From positions 44,919,241 through 44,983,240 of the forward strand of contig JAAONU010000016.1 of the NCBI GenBank assembly GCA_012932295.1: DNA of 64,000 nt, written 5' to 3'. Position 1 is the stretch's first letter. Each line of letters begins with the position of its first letter. The notes below the pieces were generated by a model. It was not told the DNA's origin. It saw only the letters and a program-made list of their open reading frames with translations, and searched no databases. Made by a program: the position numbers and the translations under genes. The DNA comes from Cyclina sinensis. Taxonomy: Eukaryota; Mollusca; Bivalvia; Venerida; Veneridae. Of this stretch, positions 37,201 to 47,441 are shown one piece after another.

Positions 37201-39030
37201 AGACTTCCAGTATCATCATTATAAGATTGCCTGGACTTGTATCTTTACTCACTTTTGATGATAGTCTATCAGCAGGCATTATCATAAGATTGCCTGGACA
37301 TGTATCTTTACTCCCTGTTTATGATAGTCTTCCAGCATGCATTTTCATAAGATTTCCTGGACATGTATATTTACTCACTGTTTATGATTGTCTTCCAGCA
37401 GGAATAATTAACAGATTTCCTGGACATCTATCTTTACTCCCTTTTTATGATAGTCTTCAAGCAGGCATTATTAAATTATTGCGTGGAGTTATACCTTTAC
37501 TCCCTGTTTTTGATTGTTTTTCAGCAAGCATTATTATAAGATTACTCCCTGTTTATGATAGTCTTCCAGCATGCATTTTCATAAGATTTCCTGGACATGT
37601 ATATTTACTCACTGTTTATGATTGTCTTCCAGCAGGAATAATTAACAGATTTCCTGGACATCTATCTTTACTCCCTTTTTATGATAGTCTTCAAGCAGGC
37701 ATTATTAAATTATTGCGTGGAGTTATACCTTTACTCCCTGTTTTTGATTGTTTTTCAGCAAGCATTATTATAAGATTACCTAGACACGTATCTTTACTCT
37801 CTTTTTATGATAGTCTTCCCGCAAGCTTTATCATAAGATTGCCTGGACACGTATCTTTACTCTCTTTTTATGATAGTCTTCCCGCAAGCTTTATCATAAG
37901 ATTGCCTGGACATGTATCTTTACTCCCTTTTTATGATAGTCTCCCCGCAAGCATTATTATAAGATTGCCTGAACATGTATCTTTACTCCCTGTTTATGAT
38001 AGTCTATCAGCAGGCATTATTATAAGATTGCCTGGACATGTCTCTTTACTCCCTGTTTATGATAGTCTATCAGCAGGCATTATTATAAGATTGCCTGGAC
38101 ATCTATTTTTACTCCTCTTTATGATCGTTTTCCAACAGGCATTATGATAAAATTGCCTAAACATGTATCTTTACTCCCTGTTTATGATACTTTTCAAGCT
38201 TGCATTTTCATAAGATTCTCGGGACATGTATCTTTACTCCCTCTTTATGATTGTCTTCCAGCAGGCATTTTTATAAGATTTCCTCGACATGTATCTTTAC
38301 TCCCTGTTTATGATTGTCTTCCAGCATACGTTATTATAAGATCTCCTGGACATGTATGTTTAATCGCTGTTTATGATTGTCTTCCAGCAGGCATTCTTAT
38401 AAGATTGCCTGTACATGTATTTTTTCCTCATGTGTATGAAAGTCTATTAGAAGAATTATTATCAGATAACCTGGACATCTGTCTTTACCCCCTGTATTTG
38501 ATACTCTGTCAGCAATTATTATTATAAGATTGCTTGTAAATTTCTATTTTGTCCTTTTTGATAGTCTATCATCAGGCAAGATTGTTTGACCATGTATCTT
38601 TATTCCCTGTTTATGATAGTTTATCATCAGGCGTTTGTTAAGATTGCCTGGACATGTATTTTACTCCCTGTATATGATAGTCTATCAACAGGCGTTATGA
38701 TAAAATTGCTCGACCATGTATCGTTACTCCCTGTATATGATAGTCTATCATCAGGCGTTATGATAAAATTGCTTGACTATGTATCGTTACTGCCTGTATA
38801 TGATAGTCTATCATCAGGCGTTATGATAAAATTGCTTGACCATGTATCGTTACTCCCTGTATATGATAGTCTATCATCAGGCGTTATGATAAAATTGCTT
38901 GACCATGTATCGTTACTCCCTGTATATGATAGTCTATCATCAGGCGTTATGATAAAATTGCTTGACCATGTATCATCAGGCTTGATGATAAGATTGCCTG
39001 GACATGTATCTTTACTCCCTGTATATGACC
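31239..39030 (+). repeat. 63-bp minisatellite array, block 3
   Basis: About 120 units by length with visible higher-order structure: a ~2-kb tandem duplication (31,640-33,600 with 33,610-35,910), an ~820-880-bp duplication (about 35.3-36.0 with 36.1-36.8 kb), and a 234-bp one (37,327 and 37,561). The longest periodic ORF of the window (37,227-38,147, 306 codons) lies here and is ended by a frame change. The same reasons as for block 1 argue against a real protein. Confidence 0.92.
38650..38975 (+). repeat. near-identical 63-bp subfamily at the array's right edge
   Basis: About five copies with CTATCATCAGGCGTTATGA and AATTGCTTGACCATGTATC are almost identical. The array then ends after one ordinary unit. 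Like the burst at 9.7-10.8 kb, this is a late local expansion, but the 63-bp length and the open frame are kept. Confidence 0.85.
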
Positions 39031-39046
39031 TTAACCTTAAAGGTAA

Positions 39047-39059
39047 AGGTCAGTGACCT
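39047..39059. promoter_or_regulatory. perfect IR1 pair of nuclear-receptor half-sites
   Basis: AGGTCAGTGACCT is two AGGTCA half-sites inverted with one base between them, the arrangement bound by ecdysone-receptor or FXR type heterodimers. It lies exactly where the minisatellite ends. Function is not shown; no gene starts nearby. Confidence 0.35.
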
Positions 39060-39060
39060 T

Positions 39061-40435
39061 TGTAGAATCGATTCTATAACAACTAGATCTAGGAACAGAG
39101 TGAACATGTTAAACAGTAGCTGATAATGATGAGCAGATTACCACTTTCGATTTAAGGTCAGTGCAGCGAAGGTAATGGTCATGATTACTTTTATAATGGA
39201 GGATCGTTGACAAAAAATAGTCACAGATATATATCTGACATTCATTCAGGAGGTAGCGAGGAATTCAGTTGCAGTTAACATGATGACTTCACCCTGCTGA
39301 TGAATATCATTATACATGTCACAGGTTCAAGTATAAATGTTTGTTTGCCTGTCTGTCTTACTTTTAGACTGCGACATACATATACACTGTGTATATGCTT
39401 TTTTCTAGCATAATTCGAATAGTCGAGCATTGACTCTCTTACGGACAGCCCTTGTTCTGCTGGCATTCGTTAGCTTAAAGTGTACAAAAAGAAATTCATA
39501 GAGTCATTTAACAACAGAAGCGTCAACATCTTCATTTATGAGAAAACATTTGTAACAATGGCCTTGTGTGATTACTTGAAGTTTTGGAGTCATACTGGCG
39601 ACAAGTTTAATAGAAATTCAACTAAGGGCAATAACTCAGCAGAAAGGAAACTCAAAAGGAACGGATATGGTTCTTGCACTATTTTCGGCCGGATGGAAAC
39701 TAGTAAATACCCTTCCGTTTAACAGAAGCGTACAGGTGACATTAAACCGGGTTAAATTTAAAGTGAAATGCGATTCTGTGCCCAACGACCAAAAACTGGT
39801 TAATTATAACTTCAGTTAAAACTTATTTATTTCATGTCGATCAGGAAACAAGCTCTTGCAAGTATATCAATAAAGCATGATGAATATAAATGATCTGTTT
39901 ACTCTTCATTTATTTGGCTGAAAAGAAATCATGATCTGCCTTCAACAACACAATTTGGTGCTTACAGCCCTCGACTACGTTAGTCGCAATTTAGAATCGA
40001 GATGTGATACTTAAAATCCCAGTACGTTGCTGACAGGTTGACAGTTTGTATCGTTGCTAGATTTTGTAAATTCGGTGATACATTTTACATAAATTACACA
40101 GCGGTAGCTTCGTCTATCTTCATGTATTAAATTTTGTTTATAAAACATAAATTATATCCTGAAGCTAGCAGACACCACAATGTTACTGAATGAATAATGT
40201 ATTTCTGCTCGGAAGAGAAAACAATGCATTTAAGATACTATGCAAGAATTCTAACTTGATTCCTTTAATAATTTATTATATGATTACTGTCTAAATCAGT
40301 GGACTTGTTCATGTGATAAAGTCATTGGTGCATAGTAAATTTGCCCTTGAAATGTCACGACTGGTCTAAAGCACGTTAAAATTAACCAGGTAACCTTTTC
40401 TTTGCATTTATAATAACTGACTTAATTTCTTTATT
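39061..40435. other. intergenic stretch, no gene seen
   Basis: Unique-looking AT-rich sequence. Open frames (for example plus 39,480-39,722) carry no motif. TTTATT near 40,436 gives AATAAA on the minus strand, the nearest polyadenylation signal I see for the gene at 40.86-41.98 kb. Confidence 0.4.
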
Positions 40436-40601
40436 TATTGTTTAGACAGAATACGAGATAGTATTATATAGTCTTAACTTCATAGAAGCGATGTTTTCTT
40501 CGAGCCAAATCATGATTTTGACAACACAGATACAACATTTACCAATACTGTATAACATAATGTACATGTATCTGTTGTTAGTTGGGCAAAATTATGTAAA
40601 T

Positions 40602-40860
40602 TCAACGACCGGCAATCATGCGTCTGTCTACCGCTTCACCTCCACCAAACCGCCCCTCCTCGCCCCCAGTTCTCCAAACTACACGCCCTCCTCTCCCCTT
40701 GACTGGCCTGTCTAGAAGGTCACCGCCGCCTTGTTCTGCTAAACGACCCTCCCCAGGATCGCCGCCCCCTGCAAAGTTCTGACGGCCGTGCTTTCCACGA
40801 TTCCAGTTTCTTCTTTTCCCTGGTTTATCCCTGCCTCCCCCAGGGCTGTTCTCCGCTCTG
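40602..40860 (-). other. GC-rich R/G-rich open frame continuing past the stop of the secreted-protein gene
   Basis: Beyond the TGA of the gene at 40,861-41,979, the +1 frame stays open to a TGA at 40,602. It reads EGDRAENSPGGGRDKPGKRR and then NWNRGKHGRQNFAGGG, rich in R and G like the tail of the paralogue at 47 kb. The GC-rich composition stops exactly at this second stop. A single-base insertion in the A6-C-A5-C5 homopolymer run (about 40,882-40,900) would explain the frame change. If corrected, the protein would have about 326 residues. It may be a sequencing error, a real null or length polymorphism, or a chance open frame. Confidence 0.45.
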
Positions 40861-41420
40861 TCACCCTCGGGTATACGCTGCTGTAGTCGGGGGTTTTTGT
40901 TTTTTCCTAACAGCTTTTTCTTTCTTAGCATTTTTACTTGGAGCTTTTACATTCTTCGCTAGTTTATGTGCTTTTATACTGCCGAAATTTGTCTTTGGCT
41001 TCTTGGCCATAACACTTTGTGTGGTGGTTTGTACGGAGGGTTTATTATTTTGCGGTAGAACGTCTGATAGCAGAATTTTAGCTGAAGCTGGTTCCTTCGG
41101 TTTCTTCTTCTCAACACCTTTGCCTGGGACTTTACTTACAGCTTTCGCCTTTTGCTTCTTGGCTCCTTTTTTCTTACCGGGTTTGGCATTAGCTGCTGGA
41201 TTATCGGGAGGATCGGGTACGCTGGGATCCACCAAAGCACCTATTGGACCCGCCTCTTCAGGGCTGTCAATAACCCCCAGTGCAGTAAGTGTATTCACAT
41301 CTTGTCTTGCCCTCTGACGTTCCCTGGCATTCATTGGGAAACCATTGTTTGGCAAACCAAGGTTACCCAAGCCGAGTCCTTGTCCGTCGGACGATTGCAA
41401 CGTCTGTACTTCATTGAAAT
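40861..41420 (-). CDS. secreted lysine-rich protein, paralogue A, exon 2
   Basis: The acceptor TTTTATTTTCAG (41,421-41,432 on the minus strand) precedes AT, which completes an Asp codon split with exon 1. The exon opens DFNEVQTLQ. It holds LGLPNNGFPMNARERQRARQ followed by DVNTLTALGVIDSP, the block shared with paralogue B. The rest is lysine-rich low complexity (PGKKKGAKKQKAKAV, KKPKEPASAK, KAPSKNAKKEKAVRKKQK). As read it stops at TGA 40,861-40,863, giving 240 residues with exon 1. I recognise no domain. A basic, secreted, low-complexity protein in a mollusc could belong to a shell or other extracellular matrix, or be a precursor of cationic peptides; this is inference only. Confidence 0.75.
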
Positions 41421-41816
41421 CTGAAAATAAAATGGATTTGACTTCTCTGTCATAGAAATGTTAATAGTAAATTAATAATATGTTACATATACTTAAGTAA
41501 GTAAGATAAATGCATGTTGGTTTCAGTTGTACACAATATTTAAACTGCGAGACTTTCATCCTGTAGAAAGGGTTGATATGCTTTCCACGGAAACAGCCAT
41601 GCATATTTTGGTGCTTAAACGCGTGTCTTTCTTTGAAATATGACAGTGATTTACACGTCAGTCACCGTAAACGTCTGACCAAGATTACTATAACACAGAA
41701 AAACTAGCCCTTTAGTTTTACTGTTTGTTTCTAATTGAAATGACCTTGAACGTTTTGCAAAGGTGAGTCCGAAGGCAACAGAATGAATAGGAAAAAGGAC
41801 CATGAAGTCACCTTAC
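41421..41816 (-). other. phase-1 intron of paralogue A
   Basis: A 396-bp GT-AG intron (GTAAGG donor, TTTTCAG acceptor) splits an Asp codon after its first base. The paralogue B intron has the same position and phase but is about 2.06 kb long. Confidence 0.75.
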
Positions 41817-41979
41817 CTAAGCCTAGTAGAACAGCACTAGCGAGGACATTTTCATTCGTCTGCTGTCTGCTTCGGTATAGCGGGTGAGGACGTCCATATC
41901 TTGGCCATGCATGGCAACGCACAGGCAAACATAATAAACACAATATACATCCAAACAGTTTTGTCACTTCCTTTGACAT
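41817..41979 (-). CDS. secreted lysine-rich protein, paralogue A, exon 1 (signal peptide)
   Basis: I chose the ATG at 41,979-41,977 because MSKEVTKLFGCILCLLCLPV plus RCHA forms a good signal peptide with cleavage after CHA. An in-frame Met 21 codons upstream would place a basic stretch in front and is less likely. The mature start is WPRYGRPHPLYRSRQQ, then ENVLASAVLLGL, ending one base into the next codon at a GTAAGG donor. YGRPHPLY and the E-N-x-L-x-x-A motif recur in paralogue B. The gene is transcribed towards the minisatellite, with B about 5 kb upstream in the same orientation. Confidence 0.78.
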
Positions 41980-42042
41980 TTTGTATGTTTTTTTTTTAAT
42001 AACCCGTGTATGTTTTGCTCTTAATCCAGCCGTAAATTCCAA

Positions 42043-42997
42043 AACAAAATGTTCACAAGTTGAGCCGTTTCAGACATTAGCCAATTATCTTACGTGCCAT
42101 AATTTATTTATGAAACAAAACAAAGTTTAAAGGACTTAAGGTTGTATGGTCTATTTTCAGAAATAAATTTATATGCAGTCCACAAGTGCTTTAATTAATG
42201 AAAAGAAAGGCAGTTGTATAAATAATGTTGCTTATTCACAACTGAAAATTAATATTCACCCACTGTATCATAGTATATTCATCAATTTTCTGCCTTAAGG
42301 GTATTGTATGTATACACTATTCAAATTTATGAAGTCTCCATATAAACAATGCCTAACAACTAAACAAAACACTTGACTTTCTGCTGTTTTAATTTTAAGA
42401 AATTACAAAAGGTAAAATGTTTCTCGTATGACAGTAAACAAACCTTAGTTTCTGTGAATATTAATAATGCGTGTGATATATTTGATATGTCTCGTGCATT
42501 AGATGCAAACGTAAATTCATACCTTTCTAGCTTTTTACAGTACCTTTATATACTACAAGATCATTAAATCATGTGAATAAAAAGCCTTACAGATGTATAT
42601 ACGCCCCCTTTTGCGTAGCGGTCATGGCTCACTTTGACGTCATCAGCGACTATCTCTGTTACTTTTACGAAAAATTCCGGAGACATCCGATCAAAACCTT
42701 TCGATTTATTACCTTGTTTGAAAATGATAGTAAATACGTGGCAGCCTATGGGATAACTGTGGTACAAACAAGTGGTTGAAAAAGGTGACTTCGAATGAAA
42801 AGAAAACATTTTGAAATAACATTCATTATCTTAACGCAATTAAAGAATGACGTTTAGTTGAAGTAATATGAAGCTGAACTCTAATGCCAATTAGGAACTA
42901 AAGTATTATACAATTGCTGGATTTTATATTCATTTTTATTCATCTATCAAATAAGCGTTGTAAAGATTTCCGTAAATTCAAACAAACTATTTTAACA
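42043..42997. other. 5' flank of paralogue A
   Basis: AT-rich sequence with no TATA box I can place confidently and no coding exon. Open frames at 42,564-42,809 on both strands have no motif. Confidence 0.35.
42635..42642. promoter_or_regulatory. CRE palindrome TGACGTCA
   Basis: A perfect cAMP-response-element palindrome lies about 660 bp upstream of the paralogue A start codon. Its distance and the lack of other promoter signs make function uncertain. Another TGACGTCA occurs at 57,053-57,060. Confidence 0.25.
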
Positions 42998-43577
42998 AGA
43001 GTCAGGTTGACATGCCATTCCCCGGCGAATGTGTTTGCTTAGTTATCATTCTTGTGCACAGCACTCTTCCCCAATGAGATCTATCAACCTATGAAGTTTC
43101 AAGTTAATATCTCAAACACTTTTTGAGTTATTGTCCGAACAAACATTAAGCATGAAAAATAACAAAGGGCAATAACTCTATATTTATAAAGGTAGAGTTA
43201 TCGTTATTGTGAGTTCATATCTCAAACACGTTTCCAGTTATGCTCTGGACAAAAATTAAGCACGAAAAAAAAACAAAGATCAGTAACTCAAAAAACACCT
43301 TTTGTTTATTCAACTCATAAAGTAATAGGTAGAGTTATCATTCTTGTTAAGTCGTCCTTAATGAGATCTATCTAGGTATGAAGTTTCAAGTTGATATGTC
43401 AAACACTTTTCGAGTTATGTTCCGGACAAAAATTATGCATGTAAAATAACAAAGGGCAATAACTAAAACATTATGAAGGTAAAGTTATCCACCTATGAAG
43501 TTGATATCTCAAATACTTTTCGAGTTATGCTCCGGACGGATGGACACTATTACCATATCCCGAAAAGGCGGGGGATA
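42998..43577. mobile_element. dispersed repeat with internal subunits
   Basis: The element runs from AACAAGAGTCAGGTTGACATG to GAAAAGGCGGGGGATAAAAAC. Three to four diverged subunits repeat ATGAAGTTTCAAGTT, ATATCTCAAACACTTTT, GAGTTATGCTCCGGAC and ACAAAGGGCAATAACTC. No ORF is seen. Confidence 0.65.
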
Positions 43578-43657
43578 AAAACAAATTCTCCTTTTCTCCA
43601 ACTAAACTTTCGTCATCAAAGTTGTTATTAATTCATAAAGGAGAATTTACAGTTTGC

Positions 43658-43990
43658 TCCGCCTCTCTATATGCTCTTGATCGAATAAGCAACCATTTTA
43701 ATCAAGTGTTAGCCAGTCTGTACAACCGTCATTCCGTCCAAAAACCTTCGCATTGTCCATAACTTCTTTACTGGTAAATAGATTTACTTCATACTTGAAC
43801 ACAACACACCTTTGGACAAGAACTTCCCACTGACGTATAGTTGCTTGACCTTGACCCCTAAATGACCTTGACCTCGAAGGTCTAGTTGTCGAAGATACTT
43901 TGTATTGGTCATAACTCCCTTAGTTCTAAACAGATTAAGCTCGTGTTTGCACACAACAACCATTTAGGAGAAATCTTCCAAATGCATATA
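43658..43990. mobile_element. fragment of a second dispersed repeat
   Basis: Two diverged subunits repeat CATTGTCCATAACTTC or TATTGGTCATAACTCC, then ...AAACAGATTAAGCTC and CACACAACA, with paired GACCTTGACC motifs between. It is probably another member of the same class of tandem-subunit elements, truncated before a C-rich stretch at about 44.01 kb. Confidence 0.5.
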
Positions 43991-44808
43991 TTTTTTTTTA
44001 ACCTTACCCCTCCCCTCCCCCCACCTACCATCACCCCTTTCACTAAATTCTATTGTATGAGCTTCATGTTATTTCGTGGTGTTGCAGCAGGCCCTTGCAA
44101 CGTTTTATTGTTCTTGTGTGTATATATATTCGTTTTTCTTCCAGCATTCTGTATATAGATTAGATAAATGCACAAGGCAAGTTGGCTTTGAACGATGGCG
44201 TACGTGTTTTGGAAACTTGAGTATGAAAATATGTCCTTTGTTTCATTTTGAAATAAAGAACAAAACAGAATCGAACAATCTCTAGCAAGATCAGATAGTA
44301 CGCACTAACATTCCTGCCAATCCTTTCATTATGTTCATAAATGAAAACAAAATAAACAAGAGCACTCCTGGGCGGAGTATTATATGCCCGAAGGGTGTTT
44401 TTTTCTAAGCCTGATGCATTTGTGATATAAGGGACTTAGGCTTAGGAATTAAATGATTTGCTTTAAACTTTGAATTTTTTTATTTTGATTTATAATATTT
44501 TGATTTTTAACCTTTTATAATTCTAATTTTAGAGTTTTACAGATCTTTATCATATCCTGAATTTTAGGTTTTATAATTTGTATAAATGTCAGTCTTTCAG
44601 AAGTTATGATGTTCATGCTAGTGATGCATAGTTATCAAGTTATAGTGCAGAAATATTGATTTTTTAGTTGATTGTCACCTTGACATTTTATGCACATCCC
44701 TGAACAGTATAGGGTCATGTAATCAATAATGGCAATCATCCTAAGAAGTTTGAAATCTATATGGGAAGTAGTTGCCAAGTTATACAGCAGAAATGCTTTT
44801 CAGTGTTT

Positions 44809-44823
44809 AGGTCATTGTGACCT
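44809..44823. promoter_or_regulatory. perfect IR3 nuclear-receptor palindrome (ERE type)
   Basis: AGGTCATTGTGACCT matches the vertebrate oestrogen-response-element consensus AGGTCA-N3-TGACCT at every fixed position. It lies in a dispersed repeat subunit, so similar copies are expected genome-wide. Binding in vivo is not shown. Confidence 0.4.
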
Positions 44824-45085
44824 TGGCATCTGACCTACTGATACTAAGCGTTGCAGAGGTCATTTTCTTAATGTAATCAATCATCATATGTTTGAAGTCT
44901 GTATGACAAATTTTACAGCGGAAATAGTTTCCAGTGCTTAGGTCACTGTTACCTTGACCTTTGACAAACTGGCCCCAAAATGTATAGGGGTCATCCACTC
45001 AATGTGTGCAATTCATGATATAAAGTTTGAAGTCTCTATATCAAATAATTGTCAAGTTACATGGCGGAAATGGTTTTCAATGTTA

Positions 45086-45100
45086 AGGTCACTGTGACCT
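45086..45100. promoter_or_regulatory. perfect IR3 nuclear-receptor palindrome, second copy
   Basis: AGGTCACTGTGACCT, in the equivalent place of another subunit. The subunit between them has AGGTCACTGTTACCT (44,940-44,954), one mismatch from perfect. Confidence 0.4.
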
Positions 45101-45272
45101 TGACCTTTGAGCTACTGACTCCAAAATCAATGTGGGCAATAATCATATGAAATTAAAAGAACGTAGGCCAAAGATACACTCAAGTTATCCGCTGGAAACC
45201 AAATTGCTAACGGACGGACGGACGAACGCCTAGGACCATAACATATTATGCCCCTTCGGGCATATAATAACA

Positions 45273-46555
45273 AACAAACAAACAACATGACTGGAACAAT
45301 CATTTTATTACAGTTCATTTTTTATCAAAGTGAAAATTCCATGTACTAAACCCTGGTATCTTACAACAGTCCACTTTTTTGTGTGTCATTCAATTACATT
45401 TTACTAGTAGAGCTACAAGTTTTATTCATATGTAAGACGGAATAGTGAAACACATATGTCGAACACAGTAAAAAGTATGTTTACTACATATAAACGAATG
45501 GTATTTAATCAACATTGTTTTCGTGTAGCTAATGTCAATGATTTATGCCATTTGATTCTAAAAATACATGTGTGATATGTCAGGATTGCTGTTCGTGCAT
45601 TTTCCCCCCAAACTGTATATATTCATAATAGTCGTAAAGTAAATATTCCCGTCCTGATGTGTATACATAAATATATTAGCATGTTGTCTGTATAAAAAGT
45701 GACAAGCGTACAGTTTGAGAGTAACACTGCGAAAATAAATGATATTTGATGTTATTTAAAACGGCGCAAAATTTAACTTAAGAACTAAATTGAGTGTATA
45801 CTTTATTACAGCCTGTGATAAATAAGTTTAATTTTTTTTGGTCAAAATTATTTGTAAATGAGTTGAGAGCAATGAAATATTATCTTTGCTTCTACTTTTA
45901 AATTACGAATATTCTTTTCATACATAAATGTAAATAGTAATATATATGTCTTTCTTATGCATGAAAAGAATACCGACTCTTATATCACATAAATGATATA
46001 CTGTAGTTATAAATGTATAAACAGCATGCTATTTCTCATTGTTAAAAATAGTCAGAATGTTATACAAAATATATAAACTGAACATTATAAACTATGTCTG
46101 CATGTCAGTTTTCACATGTGCGTGACTTCCTTTTAATTCGTCCTCAGATCTCTTCTGCAAAAACAAAATCGGCCCAGATGTAGTTTTTCGTCTTATCTGG
46201 GATTCAGAAAGGTCCTGTTGTTGTTGATTTTTTCTGTGGTTTTATATAAAATAACATTTTTCATTTGTATAAATGATATAGGAATGTCCCAGTCGGAACA
46301 CCTCGGGTAGTCCTTACGGTTCGTGTGGCGTGGCCTTCATGGCCGAGGTGTTACGATTGAGGAATGTGTTACACAGTATGAGAACAAAATCCATCTCCTC
46401 CATGGTTACGATATTTGTACAACAACTGGCTCCAACCTACCGATAAAAGACATGAAATCAACTATACTTGGAAACAGTGAAAGGAAAAATAAAAGTTTAT
46501 CATTTTTTTGAAGACAAAGTTAAACCTGGTTTTTCTAATCTTCAAAACATTTTTA
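45273..46555. other. intergenic, no gene seen
   Basis: AT-rich DNA. Around 46,330-46,360 a GGCCTTCATGGCCGAGGTG stretch faintly recalls a tRNA-Ser/Leu A box, but no B box or fold follows. Confidence 0.35.
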
Positions 46556-46844
46556 CACTAGCGGATCCAGAGCCCCCCCACCCCCCCCCCCCCCCCCCCC
46601 CCTCCTAAAATTCCCTGGACCATAGGTGTTATTGTAGGTCTATTTTAAATATGTCTTTAAATAATGTATACTTCATTGTTCAACATTAAATTGAATAATC
46701 AGAGGCCCATGTGATATTGCTAAATCAGTATACTCAAGTATACATAACCACAACCGTTGAAATGAGATAGAAAACGAACACTAATTTGAGCCGAACATTT
46801 TGCGCCCCCCACCCCCCGAACCTGAAATCCTGGATCCGCCGCTG
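46556..46844. mobile_element. MITE-like element with GGATCCAG inverted ends and a 22-base C run
   Basis: The left end CACTAGCGGATCCAG is inverted at the right end CTGGATCCGCCGCTG. TTTTA lies directly outside or next to both ends and may be the target duplication. An uninterrupted run of 22 Cs is at 46,581-46,602, and a second C-rich stretch at 46,805-46,817. There is no ORF. Confidence 0.6.
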
Positions 46845-47023
46845 TTTTAAATGCGTCTTGTAACAATTAAATTTAAAAGTTAAATACGCTGGCTGTCTAA
46901 ATGCATTTTGCAAATACTGATTTAATAAGTTTTAATATTAATAGTTAAGTTTAAAGAGGCTGTTTCAGACGTCTACAACATAATCTATACAGTGATTCTT
47001 GCGTTGAAATCAAAGTTTATGAC

Positions 47024-47029
47024 TTTATT
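47024..47029 (-). promoter_or_regulatory. AATAAA polyadenylation signal of paralogue B
   Basis: TTTATT on the plus strand reads AATAAA on the minus strand, about 30 bp beyond the stop codon of paralogue B. It supports the gene end. Confidence 0.6.
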
Positions 47030-47058
47030 TCCATCAGCAAAATGTTGAAGAAAATCAT

Positions 47059-47441
47059 TTACCACCCAGTTTTTATTTTTTTGGCTGCAGCAGCTTTCCC
47101 CTTTCCCTTTCCACGTTGAGGCCCCCGCCTCTTTGGCCCTTTAGCCGGTGCCGCTTCAGCCCCTTCAGCTGCAGGTGCTTTATTTGGCCTTCGACCTCTT
47201 CTACCTCTTGGCCCTGCGCCTCCAGCAGGTCCGTCCGGTACGTCTGGACCATCTATGATGCCAAGCATCGACAATGCGTTCATGTCGTGTCTGGCTCTTT
47301 GTCTTGCAAAAGGATGTGTCGGCAGACCGAGGCTGGGACCCAACCCCAAAGCTAAAGCTAAATTTCTCAGAGCAAAGTCTACATTGGGTCCTCCCGGTTG
47401 CCTAGTACCTGTCTGCTGTAGCGCTGGTAATTCACTGAAGT
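47059..47441 (-). CDS. secreted arginine/alanine-rich basic protein, paralogue B, exon 2
   Basis: The acceptor TTTCTTTCAG precedes AC, which completes an Asp codon started in exon 1. The exon reads DFSELPALQQTG, then LALGLGPSLGLPTHPFARQR and ARHDMNALSMLGIIDGPD. It ends in a basic tail (GPRGRRGRRPNKAPAAEGAE, AAPAKGPKRRGPQRGKGKGK, AAAAKKIKTGW) and TAA at 47,059-47,061. With exon 1 the protein has 176 residues. The shared block with paralogue A is GLP...PF..R.RAR.D.NAL..LG.ID.P. The exon is far more GC-rich than its surroundings. I do not recognise the family. The upstream in-frame ATG at 47,478 lies in the intron and is not the start. Confidence 0.8.

Larger units (their letters stand above)
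44353..45272. mobile_element. dispersed element with GGGCATATAAT ends and ~165-bp subunits
   Basis: The left end ATTATATGCCCGAAGGGTG (about 44,380-44,398) is an inverted match to GCCCCTTCGGGCATATAAT near 45,250-45,269. Inside are four to five subunits with AAGTTATACAGCAGAAATG, TTTTCAGTGTTTAGGTCA and TGTGACCTTGACCTTTGA. Two subunits contain perfect AGGTCA-N3-TGACCT palindromes. A CGGACGGACGGACG run lies near the right end. No protein is encoded. Confidence 0.75.

Noticed and set aside
37227..38147. 306-codon plus-strand ORF, and other long ORFs of the same kind (12,680-13,570; 24,045-24,758; 8163-8963) as genes
   Set aside because: They are readings of the 63-bp minisatellite in its only stop-free frame, start at arbitrary Met codons, are ended by indels, and show no third-position bias in unit differences.
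43583..43648. 12-bp perfect inverted repeat AAATTCTCCTTT / AAAGGAGAATTT as a terminator or element
   Set aside because: Short, AT-rich and between two dispersed repeats; it can arise by chance and no transcript end is expected there.
46323..46511. tRNA-Ser/Leu-like segment or small gene
   Set aside because: Only a weak A-box resemblance (TGGCCGAGGTGTTACG); no B box, fold or coding motif follows.
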